DNA of 64,000 nucleotides. Source: Gigaspora rosea. Lineage: Eukaryota > Glomeromycota > Glomeromycetes > Diversisporales > Gigasporaceae. Of this stretch, positions 44,797 through 56,329 are shown piece by piece; position 1 is the stretch's first letter; each line of letters opens with the position of its first letter. Location: positions 32,352-96,351 of the forward strand of contig QKWP01001662.1 of the NCBI GenBank assembly GCA_003550325.1, in the 5' to 3' direction. The notes below the pieces were generated by a model. That model was not told the origin of the DNA, did no database searches, and saw only the letters and a program-made list of their open reading frames with translations. A program made the translations under genes and the position numbers.

Positions 44797-45901
44797 TTTT
44801 TTTTTTTAAAAGTTCCCGCTTTGGGTGAGAGTTTATTTAATCAAGCCTGTGGATCAAGGGCGCCTTTTTGAGCGCACCCATAATTGAGTTACATTGAATG
44901 AGAGTACAACTAGCTACATGTACAACTTTTGGTTGTCTAATTTAAGTAGTCTGCCCGAAGGCTCTATACTAGTTGCCATATCTACAACCCAACTNACATG
45001 TACAACTTTTGGTTGTCTAATTTAAGTAGTCTGCCCGAAGGCTCTATACTAGTTGCCATATCTACAACCCAACTAGGGGATTGCCTATTTAAACCCTCTG
45101 GTCCAACGCTTCACATATCAATCCTACTTGTGATCACCAGTACAGCCCTTCGATACATTAGTCAGTTGAAGACAGTCCTGGATGCTATCTACATCCCCTA
45201 AGGACTAATTTATCCTCGCGAGTAAACTTGGTAGAGCAGTCCCTGTTCCACACAGATATTACCTACACTTCGGTAACTTACGCACTCACTGAGGCAAGCA
45301 ACTTGCAGTCAGAGGGCACCTAATCGTTACCATTACCTACTTCTGCCCTTGTAAGGTTCACACCGACCCCGGTACCCACCATTACTTTTTTACCGGTCCA
45401 TCACCGGGTGCCCCAAACTTCCAAACCAGTTGGCCCAGAAGGGTTGATCTACCCAGTATTAGGTGCTACTATGGTTTTTCTTCCCCTGGTACCTAATTCC
45501 AGAACATAGGTACTTTTCCTCCGGTATGACTCCAGTAGCCAGGTTGGTGGACCCTCTCCTCCGAAGGTAATATCATCCAGTTCTCCAGCTCCGGTTTCCG
45601 ATATTCCAGTTCTGGTAGCACCGTCAAAGATCGTTGCTACCTTCTTACTCGGAACTTTCCAAATGGATTTCCATTTCCCCAGTTCCTTGGATTTGTCTGT
45701 GTCACCGGACACAACTTTGCCCGAAAGCTCTCATTCGAGATGGTAACCAAGGACTACAGGTAATATACCCAACCGATCGACAGGAAACGGTTACTGTAAC
45801 ACAGGTCTATTTTTCCAAAGCGTCACCAGTGGGATTTGAACCCTAGACCTGCTACTTGGGGGGTGACAACTTACCAACTTCCCTAAGTCGCTACACCCTC
45901 C
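44797..45901 (-). mobile_element. tRNA-headed retroelement (copy 2, reversed)
   Basis: The tRNA-like head is at the right (B-box complement GGATTTGAACC at 45832-45842, end CTACACCCTC at 45901), and the A-tail appears as a T run at 44797-44807. GCTAAATAAGTTTT is duplicated at 44783-44796 and 45902-45915 (14 bp). A 79-base stretch is repeated on both sides of an N at 44995, so the true length is probably about 1.02 kb. Short open frames on either strand are not conserved among copies. Confidence 0.85.
44916..45074. other. 79-bp direct duplication around an N (assembly join)
   Basis: 44916-44994 and 44996-45074 are identical, separated by a single N at 44995. This is the pattern left when two overlapping contig ends are joined without merging. 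Confidence 0.9.
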
Positions 45902-46036
45902 GCTAAATAAGTTTTATTAGAGCAAAATATTATAATCATTTAATAAAATTTTGGGTATAATATTATTTTATTAATAAAATTAAGGAATTGCTATTCGATT
46001 TTGTCACTTAAATATTTTAACTTTTAAAACCTTTTA

Positions 46037-47507
46037 TTAATATTATCTTTATAAGTTCTTGATCAAATTTAATAAAATTTTTTTATTTGAATTCTATGGA
46101 TTCGTACAATCAAAATAAAAAAATTTTCATCAAATTTGGTCAAGAACTCGTAAAGATATTTTTGATGAAAGTTCCTGTAAACAATTTCAACGCAGCTTCT
46201 TTGCAATATGTTTTTTTGCTTTTTCAAAATAACCCACTGTTCGGCGATGATTTACAAGAAATTTTACTATACTAACTAAAAAAAAATTTATAACAAGACT
46301 TATAGTGCATATCATGGACTAATAGAATCTCAAATTTCATGAAAAAATATTGAAAACCCATAAAGATATTAACGTTTTTGTAAATTTGAACGCATACGTT
46401 TTCGCAAGTTTTCCCCTAAATTCAAATGCTTCTGGAAGCACTTTTTCAAAATGAAAATACAATTAAATAAGTTGATAGAATAGATATTCAAGAGTTTTCA
46501 GTTAAAATTTTATCAAAAACGGATTAATATTGATGAAGTTTTAATAATTTTTCAATTTGCTTCCAGATTCAGGATTTTCTAAAATTTTCAATTTTGATCA
46601 AAACAGAAAAATCACCATCACAGGCTAGATTTTCACAAGTTCAAATGAAACAAGTTACTGCGCACTAATAAAATCAACAGAGAATAGATTAAATTTTGCT
46701 TTCTAAAATTTCAAGTTATTTGGTTAAATTTTCATTTTATAATAGCTTTTTTTATTTGGCGCAGCTTCTTTTAAAGAAGCTGCGCCAAATGAAAAAAGCT
46801 ATTATAGAATGAATATTTAACCAAATAACTTGAAATTTTAGAAAGCAAAATTTTAATCTATTCTCTGTTGATTTTATTAGTGCGCAGTAACTTGTTTCAT
46901 TTGAACTTGTGAAAATCTAGCCTGTGATGGTGATTTTTCTGTTTTGATCAAAATTGAAAATTTTAGAAAATCCCGAATCTGGAAGCAAATTGAAAAAATC
47001 ATTAAAACTTCATCAATATTAATCCGTTTTTGATAAAATTTTAACTAAAAACTCTTGAATATCTATTCTATCAACTTATTTAATCGTATTTTCATTTTGA
47101 GAAAGTGCCTCCAGAAGCATTTGAATTTAGGGAAAACTTGCGAAAACATATGCGTTCAAATTTACAAAAACGTCAATATCTTTATGAGTTTTCAATATTT
47201 TTTTATGAAATTTGAGATTCTATTAGTCCATAATATGCACTATAAGTCTTGTTATAAATTTTTTTTAGTTAGCATAGTAAAATTTCTTGTAAATCATCGC
47301 CGAATAGTGGGTTATTTTAAAAAAGCAAAAAAACATATTGCAAAGAAGCTGCGTTGAAATTGTTTACAGGAACTTTCATCAAAGATATCTTTACGAGTTC
47401 TTGACCAAATTTGATGAAAATTTTTTGATTTTAATTGTACGAATCCATAGAATTCAAATAAAAAAATTTTATTAAATTTGATCAAGAACTTATAGAGATA
47501 ATATTAA
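46037..47507. repeat. 1.47-kb near-perfect palindrome
   Basis: Two arms of about 735 bases meet at GCAGCTTCTTTTAAAGAAGC (centre near 46771) with essentially no spacer. They begin with TTAATATTATC and end with GATAATATTAA. Arms differ by scattered single bases and small indels. Short frames on each strand mirror each other. A palindrome of this size could form a cruciform or a long double-stranded RNA hairpin if transcribed. I found no clear target duplication. Confidence 0.9.
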
Positions 47508-48239
47508 CTACAATTATTATGTAAATTACTAACTAATTCACATCTTTATGCAATTGCATTACATATTTATTTGTTTATTGATATACAATCACGATCAATG
47601 ATTATAATACATATGCGGGGTAAGTACCAAGTTGCTATTGATACTAAAACCCAATTACATGCTACAACTACTTTTATTTATTTTTAATTATAATTGATTA
47701 TCACTTTACTCTATATAGCCATTAACAACTTGTTATATCTGGATCAATCATTATAGCGCAACTTAACTTGTTACAATAATTTTTGCAAAAATGTAGGTAA
47801 ATTGCTAAAAATAAAATATAACATACATAAAATCTTTGTAATTCGCCAAAATATTCAATTATGACCCTTTTTAAAATTAACTTCAATTTGCTAAAATTTA
47901 AATTTGGACCTTAGATCAAATTTGAATTAATTTGCTAAAAAAGATATAACATATATCAGAGATGTCCGGGGTCCTATCCAAACTATACAATATATGTATA
48001 GTAGGTCACCAATATATAGTATTTTATATATTTTCAATTATAGTAATATGGTACCTGATAGGTATCCAATATATTGGATTTTGACCTGCGTAAGTATTTA
48101 GGTTTGCTTAATATATGTCTAAGTTTTTATTCTTAGCATTAGATTTAAAAAAATAAAATTTTTCCAGTATTGTAAAAAGTTTCTATTAAATTTAATAAAG
48201 ATAAAAGCAAGGTCTCACTTTTAATATTTAAAAAAAACA

Positions 48240-48692
48240 AATAACTATTGATACAGTAGTCCAATTTGGATAAAACAACTGCCAAAATGTTCGTCTCAAT
48301 GAGATAATTCTAATAAGCCCAAAATTGTTATAATCCAATTACAAACTCCTGTGATTGTTAAGAATATTGTCGCTTTGCATGTTTAATAATTGATTAAATT
48401 TAAATATCCAAGTAAAAAATCCTTAATGATCTTAGCATTTTGTAACTAGATATAGATAATTTTAGACTCTTTAGAATTGTTTCATTGAGTTAAACATTCT
48501 GGTAGTCATTTTATCCCAATTGGGCCACTGAATCAAAAGTTATTTACTATCAAACATTTTAAAGTTTTTAAAATATATTACTTATTGGCTTTTGGTTATA
48601 TGACTATGACAAGGTATTTTATTTATAGCACACCTCAATATAATCACCAAAATAGGTGTGATCAACTTGTATTTATACAGTAGAGAGGTCTG
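48240..48692. repeat. Degenerate foldback-family copy with CCTCTCTA end
   Basis: CAATTTGGATAAAACAACTG, AATGTTCGTCTCAATGAG and CTAATAAGCCCAAAATTG relate it to the foldbacks at 1217 and 5766 and to 49340-49690. The right end, GTAGAGAGGTCTGACTATA, matches the TIR type at 28146-28356. Confidence 0.5.
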
Positions 48693-49054
48693 ACTATAGT
48701 AAACTAGAGAATTTTATTAACTCTGTTAAGAACCAAACCAAAACAGCTATAACCTATTAATAATTAACAAAAATTAAATACAAGACAGAAAATATTCATA
48801 ATATTATATATACATACTACTGAAATTGATTTTTGAAAAATGCCTATTTTAGGTTTTCAAAAATAAATTAAAATAAATTTATAAGAAAATTCAAATAAAA
48901 TTTATATATTTATTTCTTATAATTTTATCTATTCAAAAAAGAGCCTCAAAAAATTTCAGGTTTTAAATAAAATAGATCAAAAACAATTTTAGAAAAAATT
49001 TTAATTTTGGGTCCCAAAACACAAAATAATTTTGTCACTATGTATAATTTTATG

Positions 49055-49825
49055 TACAGCTGTCCCTCCCTATAGTCACACCCCATATAGTCACTCCTCT
49101 ATTTAAGTACCCAATATTGCATAACAAACTTAAAACATTGTAAAAAACCTCATTATAGTTACAAATCACTTATAATCACTATCCTATAAAATTTTGATTT
49201 TTTTAACAATTTTATTAATAATAAACTCTTACTATAGTCACCAATTTCTAACTAAATATAGGTTATAAAATCTGATTGGCCAATATTCATATTTATTTAT
49301 ATTTAAAATTATCTATTAAAGCTTTTTAAAAGTTTAACAGCAAATAACTTTTGATCCAATAACCCAATTTGGATGAAACAACTACAAAAATGTTTATCTT
49401 AATGAGATGGTTCTAATGAGCCCAAAATTGGCAAAATCTAATTACAAGTTCCTGAGATTATTAAGAATTTGTGTTATATCATGTGTATAAAAATTGATTA
49501 AATTTAAAATTTGAGTAAAAAATCCTTAACAATCTTGTGTTCTGTGATCAGACTTGGACAATTATAAACTTATTAGAATTGTTTCATTGAGCAAGTACTC
49601 TGGTAGTTATTAATCAAAATTGGTTTACTAGATCAAAGTTATTTACTGTTTAACATTTTAAAATTTTTAATAGTACTTCAATATGTTACAACTACATATT
49701 ATATTAAACACTTATTAGCATATAGGCATGTGACTATAACAAGATATTTTATTTATAGTCACACTTCTAAACAATTACTATAATAGGGCACGACCAACTT
49801 GGTGATATAGGGAGGGATGATTGTA
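49055..49825. mobile_element. 771-bp TA-type TIR element
   Basis: TACAGCTGTCCCTCCCTATA and TATAGGGAGGGATGATTGTA are inverted ends with three mismatches, both bounded by TA as in Tc1/mariner-pogo elements. The left part (to 49330) is shared with 35462-35715; the middle (49340-49690) contains foldback-family sequence. No transposase frame. Confidence 0.7.
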
Positions 49826-50604
49826 CTACTAGATAAGCCCATGTAATCATACTAGTAAATAGCTTTTCTTTCTACTATAATACTATTCAATTTCAAATTG
49901 CAAATTGTATTTATATAATTAGCTATATCTAGTTGATAGTTTAATTTCTAATACAAATATTAGATGCTATATATATGATTATCTAATTAATTTATTATTG
50001 ATATAGTCTGTAATATATATTTTTGATTTATGGCTTAAAAATAGAAAATGCTGCATATTATATTTGAAAAACATTATTTGTTCAACTATATTCAGATGAA
50101 GCCTATTATATAATACTATAATAAGTAATTCTGTATTTGAAAATAACCTTTCTAAGAAAACAGATATTGCTAGTACAAACAAATATTTTAAGCTAGATTT
50201 GATAACACAAAATATGCTCCAGATCTAGATCTATCTTTCTGCTATACTAATGATTATATCCCCTTTTTTCAATAGGTTCATAAAGATAATAGTCAACATT
50301 AGTTTTACTATATAAAACAGCAATTAAGCTATTAGTTGTTGTAGGTTTATTAGGTCTAACTAGAGCCTTAGAATATTAATTAACATATACTATAATGTTT
50401 GATATGATATATTAATATAATGTATTAATATAATTATGGGTCGTCTCATTAAGCATGATACAAGAAATTAATACTTTAAAGTTTCTATATAATAAAGTTT
50501 TGATTTTTAAAGAATTAAAATTTTAAAAAAAATATATTTAATATTTAAGCATATATATAATCTATTTATAAAAAAAAATTCTATAAATTATTAGTTTAAT
50601 ACTT
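49826..50604. other. Intergenic, no gene seen
   Basis: AT-rich. The minus-strand frame 49979-50182 has no recognisable product. Confidence 0.5.
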
Positions 50605-50622
50605 TTTAAAAAATTTTAAAGT

Positions 50623-51664
50623 GAGGGTATAGCGACATATTGTAGTTGGATAGTTATCACCCCCAAGTAGTTGTAGCAAAGATACAGAGTTTGAATCCTA
50701 CTGGAGACGATTTCGAAGAATTTGCCTGTGTTATGGTAACCCGGATTCTGAGCTCGGATTTACAAATCTGTTTCCTAGGTTATACCAACTTATATTGGGA
50801 GCTTTGGTACTGTGTTATGCACAGAACTAGGGTGTGTAGATCCTGGGGAGCGCAGGTGCTGTGTTATGCACAGAACCTTAGAACAAAGGGAAACTATACT
50901 TGGCAAGTTCCGAGTAGAGAAGTAGCCAGACTTTTGACAGTACCTAATAGGAATCAGACGGGAACTGACTGGCAGTAGACTAACCGGAAGCGGACTTACA
51001 ATAAAAGAGTTTATAGCGGGCCCTACCAACTGGACCGCTGGGATCGCACTGGAGGAAAAGGACATATGTTTCAGAATCATATACTAGGGGGAGGGAGCTT
51101 CTGGGTTTGCCAGGGCAGACCAATCCTTCTAGGTCCTCGGATTGGAAGTAGGAAGGCAACCGGGGGAAAGAAAGCTTCTGGGGAAAAGAAACCGAAAAAA
51201 GAATAGGATAGTACTGGGGTCAGGTGAACTCTACAAGAGCAGAAATAGGTAGTGATAGTGGTTAGGTAACCACTCCTAACTAAAAGTGTTGGTTTCAGCA
51301 AATGCGTACGCTACCAAAGTGTAGGTGATACCTGTGTGGGACAGGGACCACTCTACCAAGTTCCCCACTGGGATAAACTAGTCCTAAGCGGGACTGGTTA
51401 GTATCCGGACAGTGTTTCAGTGATACAAGATGGGCTAACAGAAGGCAGGGATCAGAGGGTTTAAATATGGATTGCAGGTATAACAGCTAGTGTAGAACTT
51501 TTGGGTGGCTACTTAAATAGGCAACCAAAAGTTGCAGGTAAGGCTAGTTGTACTCTCGTCAATGTACAAATATTGGATATCCCTCCATGTAGGGCATTCG
51601 GGATCTGATTATCTTGAATAAAAAAGCTCTCCCCAAAGTGGGCACTTTGACTTGGAAAAAAAAA
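50623..51664 (+). mobile_element. tRNA-headed retroelement (copy 3, older)
   Basis: It starts GAGGGTATAGCGACATA and GTTATCACCCCCAAGTAG, with a mutated B-box (GTTTGAATCCT) and an A-tail at 51654-51664. TTTAAAGT flanks both sides (50615-50622 and 51665-51672). The body aligns by eye with the other copies (ACTAGGGGGAGGGAG, TACTTAAATAGGCAACCAAA) but is much more diverged. Confidence 0.75.
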
Positions 51665-51672
51665 TTTAAAGT

Positions 51673-52301
51673 TGCTTAATTTTTAAAATAAATAATTAAA
51701 AAAATTAAAATTTCTAATATTTTTAAAATTTACTTAATTAGAATCAAGTATATTTTTATGCTATTTCACAAGTTACTTGGTATAGCTATTAAGAATAAAT
51801 TTGCAAAATTTCAAATAAGATTACTATATAAAAAAAGTTATAGTATAATTTATAATGCTAATTTAAACTATTTTACTAATATAATAAAAATAATGCTTAT
51901 TTTAGATTAAAAAGTTAAAAATCTATATATTTTTAGATTTTATTTTTTTTTTTTTTTTAAAACCGAGGTCTTTCCTCTATTCCTTTATTTGATTTAATAT
52001 TAAATTTACATGTTAATTATAACTTGAATTTTATATTGTTCATGGGGAAGAAGGGATAGAGCTATTTTACTCCAGACCTAAGTTTTTACTAGTTAGGTCG
52101 AAGACCTCTAGGTTGTGTTAGTTATTTGATTGGGTGAGAGGTTGGTTTAAAATTTAATAAATATAAAAACTATTTATTATTTCATAAATGTATAAATTAA
52201 TTGGGATTAATTTTATAGCGCTATAGCATTATAATGCAATAGCACTATAGTGCTATAGTTTTATATATAACTTTTTTTATATATTTATTTATTATATTTA
52301 A
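51673..52301. other. Intergenic; possible short T-tailed insertion
   Basis: A T run at 51942-51958 is followed by ACCGAGGTCTTTCCTC and later GAAGACCTCTAGGTTG and GGGTGAGAGGTTGG, not AT-rich like the surroundings. It may be another reversed short retroelement, but no head or duplication was found. GCTATAGCATTATAATGC repeats near 52215 recur near 59515. Confidence 0.4.
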
Positions 52302-52832
52302 TGTGACGGCTGATGCTAATTTTGGCTGATGTTGAATATCATGTAACATTTTGGTCCGGAAATTGCAGATTGGAAAATTTCAAAACAAACATTCATTCTG
52401 CTATAAATCGGTTATAACTCAAAAAACTGCATAAGAAACAACCATTAGTGTTCTAACAAAAAGCTTTACTTGAACAATTTTGCTAATACACCTACTAACA
52501 TTTAAACTAACCCTAACCCTAACTTAAACGAAGATAAGTTCAATGACTACCTCAGTATTATTATCAAAAACCACGTGACCAATGAATAAATTCTTTAAGT
52601 TTTTGTTTATGTTAGGGTTAGTATTTAGAATTTAGAAGGTTAAAAGGTTATGTAGCAAACTTGTTTGTGAAAAATTTTTGTTAGTGCACAAAATGCAGTT
52701 TCTTATGCAAACTTTGAGAAATAAGCGATTTTTAACAAATGATGTTTGTTTTGAAATTTTCTGATCTGCAATTTCCGGACCAAAATGTCATGTAATATTC
52801 AGCATTAGCCAAAATCAGCATCAGCCGTCACA
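52302..52832. mobile_element. 531-bp foldback element
   Basis: TGTGACGGCTGATGCTAATT and its inverse ending GCATCAGCCGTCACA frame the element; complementarity extends inward through TTTTGGTCCGGAAATTGCAG. TTTAA lies directly on both sides; alternatively ATGTGACGG ends with a TTA duplication as in Harbinger elements. The central part has CTAACCCTAACCCTAAC. No coding frame. Confidence 0.82.
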
Positions 52833-52841
52833 TTTAATAAT

Positions 52842-53437
52842 AGGGAATTGCTATTCGCACCATGGATTTTTGCTATTTGCACTATAATTACACAAAATTT
52901 TCTATTTTTAGAATTCAAAATAATATATGCACTTATGTTACACAAAGGCTTAGTGCATTGTGTTTACAAAAATAATTTATGACTACACACCGCTAATGTT
53001 GTATAATGTTACACAAGATTAATTTTGGTAACCTAACCCTGGGTCGGCCAGCATTAAGCTTAATGCTAGTGGGCACTATCATGATAATGCACCAGTGGAG
53101 TTAGACATAATTCCAGCCCACTCTAACCCTAAATCTAGAAACCCTAATGTACAGTGATTGGCTAGATTTAGGGTTAGGGTGGGCCGAAATTATATCTAAC
53201 CCTGCTGGGGGCATTATCATGATAGTGCCCACCAGCATTAAGCTTAATGCTGGCTGACCCAGGTTAGGTTACACAAATTAGACTTGTATAATGTTTCACA
53301 ATATTAGCAATGTATAACCAAAATTATTTTTGCAAAAACGATGTACCAGGTCTTTGTGTAACACAAGTGCAAAACTTCTAAAAACAGAAAATATTGTGTA
53401 ACCATAGTGTGAATAGCAAAAATCCATGCAATTCCCT
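52842..53437. mobile_element. 596-bp foldback element
   Basis: AGGGAATTGCTATTCGCACC at the left and TGCAATTCCCT at the right, with long inverted arms and a second inner inverted pair (CAGCATTAAGCTTAATGCT). TAATAAT is duplicated exactly at 52835-52841 and 53438-53444. It lies nine bases after the previous foldback. Another copy's right arm opens the window (1-186). Confidence 0.88.
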
Positions 53438-53524
53438 TAATAATATGTTGTAACGATAATATAAACAATCTCACGTGACTATGTAATTGTTGCATGATCA
53501 GGTGTATAAAACTCGGGTGTCCAG

Positions 53525-53705
53525 GAGTGTTAGGGCAAATTATGCGATGTGATGCGATAGTGATGCGATCAAGGTCAATTTTGAGTTTTTTGATTTTCTA
53601 CGTCATTAGCAGAGTGATTTTCGATACACTTATCTGCCAATCACAATCCACCTACACGATTATGCGAAGCATAATGCGATGCGAAAAATGGTTAATTACA
53701 CGAAT
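53525..53705. repeat. GCGATGCGAT-rich dispersed repeat
   Basis: TATGCGATGTGATGCGATAG at the left and TATGCGAAGCATAATGCGAT at the right bracket a unique middle. Small frames on both strands are incidental. Confidence 0.45.
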
Positions 53706-53747
53706 TTAGAGGTGCAGTAACTTGGCGTAGCACTGGCGTAACTATAT

Positions 53748-53900
53748 CAGCAAATTTTATATATAGATATATATTGATTACTAACCGGTAAGATATATAT
53801 CGATTATCAATACACTTGTCGATTTCTATCGATAGTGATAGTAATCGATACATATCCGGTTAATCAATTACTATCGATAGTGATATCAATTAATAATTAT
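53748..53900. repeat. ATATCGAT-rich terminal repeat, left member
   Basis: CAGCAAATTTTATATATAG and the ATCGATAGTGATAG palindromes here have an inverted partner at 57640-57755 (CTATATATAAAATTTCCTG). They could be the two ends of a 4-kb element holding copy 4 of the retroelement, but no target duplication is visible. Confidence 0.4.
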
Positions 53901-54026
53901 TATATTCACATAATCATGCTTTTTGAACATTTTACAGTTTTCACAAGTTTTCGCAATTTAATTATAATTTTTTTTTTATTTATTATTATTATATAATATT
54001 TTAATTTATTAATTATACAATATTCA

Positions 54027-55159
54027 AGGGTGTGGCGACTTAGGGAAGTTGGTAAGTTGTCACCCCCAAGTGGCAGGTCTAGGGTTCAAATTCCACTGGC
54101 GACGCTTTGGAAAAATAGACCTGTGTTACGGTAACCGTTTCCTGTCAATCGGTTGGGTATATTACCTGTAGTCCTTGGTTACTATCTTGAATGGGAGCTT
54201 TAGGGCGAAGTTGTGTCCAGTGACACAGACAAATCCAAGGAACCAGGGAAATGGAAACCTATTTGGAAAGTCCCGAGTAAGGAGGTAGCAACGATCTTCG
54301 ATGGCCTACCAGAACCGGAATATCGGAAACCAGAGCTAGAGAACTGGACGATATGACCTTCGGAGGAGAGGGTCCACCAACCTGGCCGCCGGAGTCGTAC
54401 CGGAGGAAAAGGACCTATGTTCTGGAATTAGGTACCAGGGGAAGAAAAACCATAGTAGCACCTAATGCTGGGTAGATCAACCCTTCCGGGCCAACTGGTT
54501 TGGAAGTTTGGGGCACCNACCTATGTTCTGGAATTAGGTAACAGGGGAAGAAAAACCATAGTAGCACCTAATGCTGGGTAGATCAACCCTTCCGGGCCAA
54601 CTAGTTTGGAAGTTTGGGGCACCCGGTAGTGGACTGGTAGGAAAGTAATGGTGGGTACCGGGGTCGGTGTGAACCTTACAAGGGCAGAAGTAGGTAATGG
54701 TAGCGGTTAGGTACCCCCTGACTGCAAGTTGCTTGTCTCGGTAAGTGCGTAAGTTACCAAAGTGTAGGTAATACCTGTGTGGGACAGGGACTGATCTACC
54801 AAGTTTACCCGCGAGGACAAATTAGTCCTAAGGGGATGTAGGTAGCATCTGGGACTGTCTTCGACTGACTAATGTATCGGAGGGTTGTACCTGTGATCAC
54901 AAGTAGGATTGACATGCAAAGCATTGGACCAGAGGGTTTAAATAGGCAATCCCCTAGTTGGGTTGTAGGTATGGCAACTAGTGTAGAACCTTCGGCCGGA
55001 CTACTTAAATTAGACAACCAAAAGTGTACGTGTGGCTAGTTGTACTCTCATTCAATGTAACTCAATTGTGGGTGCGCCCAAAGAGGTACCCTTGAACCAC
55101 AGTCTTGATTAAATAAACTCTCACCCAAAGCGGGAACTTTAACACGAAAAAAAATAAAA
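54027..55159 (+). mobile_element. tRNA-headed retroelement (copy 4)
   Basis: Head AGGGTGTGGCGACTTAGGG with GTTGGTAAGTTGTCACCCCC, B-box GGTTCAAATTC and an A-rich tail. AATTATACAATATTCA is duplicated exactly at 54011-54026 and 55160-55175. Its 105 bases around an N at 54518 are duplicated, so the real length is about 1.03 kb. The 3' part contains GATTAAATAAACTCTCACCC, matching the reversed copy 2 at 44820-44850. Confidence 0.88.
54413..54623. other. 105-bp direct duplication around an N (assembly join)
   Basis: 54413-54517 and 54519-54623 match with two differences and are separated by a single N. It may be an unmerged contig overlap between slightly different copies or haplotypes. Confidence 0.85.
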
Positions 55160-55175
55160 AATTATACAATATTCA

Positions 55176-56329
55176 CAAGTTTTCACTATTTAATATAAAA
55201 TTTTATTTTTTTTTAAATTCAGCAATCCCGCCTTTTGTGTCTGTAGACTTTATTATACAACTGCGTTTATGTGTACATTTTATTTCTACTCTAACAGAAA
55301 GCTTACCCGATTTTATCCAAGTGCGACCCACCTAGCAAAATTTTGCCTCAATTCGGATTCTCAACTTACTGAGAATATAGTCCCTCCTATCACTAGCTGG
55401 CACGTGCTAAACTTATCAAGATTGCCATCTTTTTAAACTTTCTTCTCCTAACCTTTTTAGTAAAAAGAACCTACTACAAGAAAAACTGCAACAAGTAAGG
55501 AGAAATATATAAAAGGAAAAATAAAATGGGGGAATAACATCTACTACCTAAACAAAAAACCAAATTCGACAAGAAAAATAAAATGAAAAGAAAGAAGAAA
55601 AAAGCAAAAAGAAAGAAATACATGATAGCACTATTAAAGCCTGTGCAAGACTATAAAAATTATATAGTATTGTACAAGGAACCGCCTTATACTATATACT
55701 ATATGTACATCAAAAGAAAATAAAAAGAAAAATCTATATGCCTAAAAGGATGTTCTAGAAAGAAATTTCATTACTTCATTCCTCCCGACCTCTGACACGT
55801 CCTTGTTGTTTATCACGTACGCAGAAATGGACCTAACTCATGACGTCGATTCCAATTCGGAAGGCGCAATCCCAATATGGAAGGAGTAAACACTGCCGAT
55901 CTTTTGGAGGTGGTAAACTGAAATGCCCACTTTTTGAAATTTCGAAAAGACCAAAGGACTCAGGGAAAAAAACCAAACCAAAAGGAGTTTAAAAGAGTTA
56001 CGCTATATAGAATAACATATCTAACCAAGCCTCTACTTCTATTTTCATATCCATAAGACTTGACAAAGCTCTAGAGTTTTTCTACTACATCTTTGCTCGA
56101 TAGCACCAAAGCCGGCCAAGGTGCCTCACTTAAAAGTCTGCATATCTTTTTCATCTCTATTTCAGGCGCAGAATATCCAGTGAATGGACTTTGTGCCCGA
56201 CAGCAGCTTGGTGAAGGTTTGTTGCGTATAGATATGTTAACTATAGAGTTTTTGTAGGTTAGTATTCTTGGAAAGTTTGGTATGAGGGATCATCAGAAAG
56301 AGTTTTTTTTGAATTTTATTTTTTTATTA
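55176..56329. other. Intergenic, no gene recognised
   Basis: Less AT-rich than average (for example GCACGTGCTAAAC, TCATGACGTCGATTCC, AAAGCCGGCCAAGG), but every frame is interrupted within short distances. It could be a decayed gene or repeat; I cannot name it. Confidence 0.45.

Larger units (their letters stand above)
44429..47975. mobile_element. 3.5-kb hAT-like element with passengers
   Basis: The left end AGGACCCGGACATCTCT and the right end AGAGATGTCCGGGGTCCT are inverted copies (one extra G). ATTCAAAC (44421-44428) and ATCCAAAC (47976-47983) are an 8-bp target duplication with one mismatch. Inside lie a foldback (44628-44786), a reversed tRNA-headed retroelement (44797-45901) and a 1.47-kb palindrome (46037-47507). 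No transposase was found. Partial relatives end at 569 and start at 2490. Confidence 0.75.

Noticed and set aside
45449..45712. 87-codon frame as a gene
   Set aside because: It is in the reversed retroelement copy; the corresponding frames are interrupted or shifted in copies 1, 3 and 4.
46087..47357. Frames of 62 and 100 codons
   Set aside because: They lie within the palindrome arms; the arms' mirror frames are incompatible and show no family resemblance.
50646..51301. Frames of 74-110 codons
   Set aside because: They lie within the old retroelement copy 3 and differ from frames in other copies.
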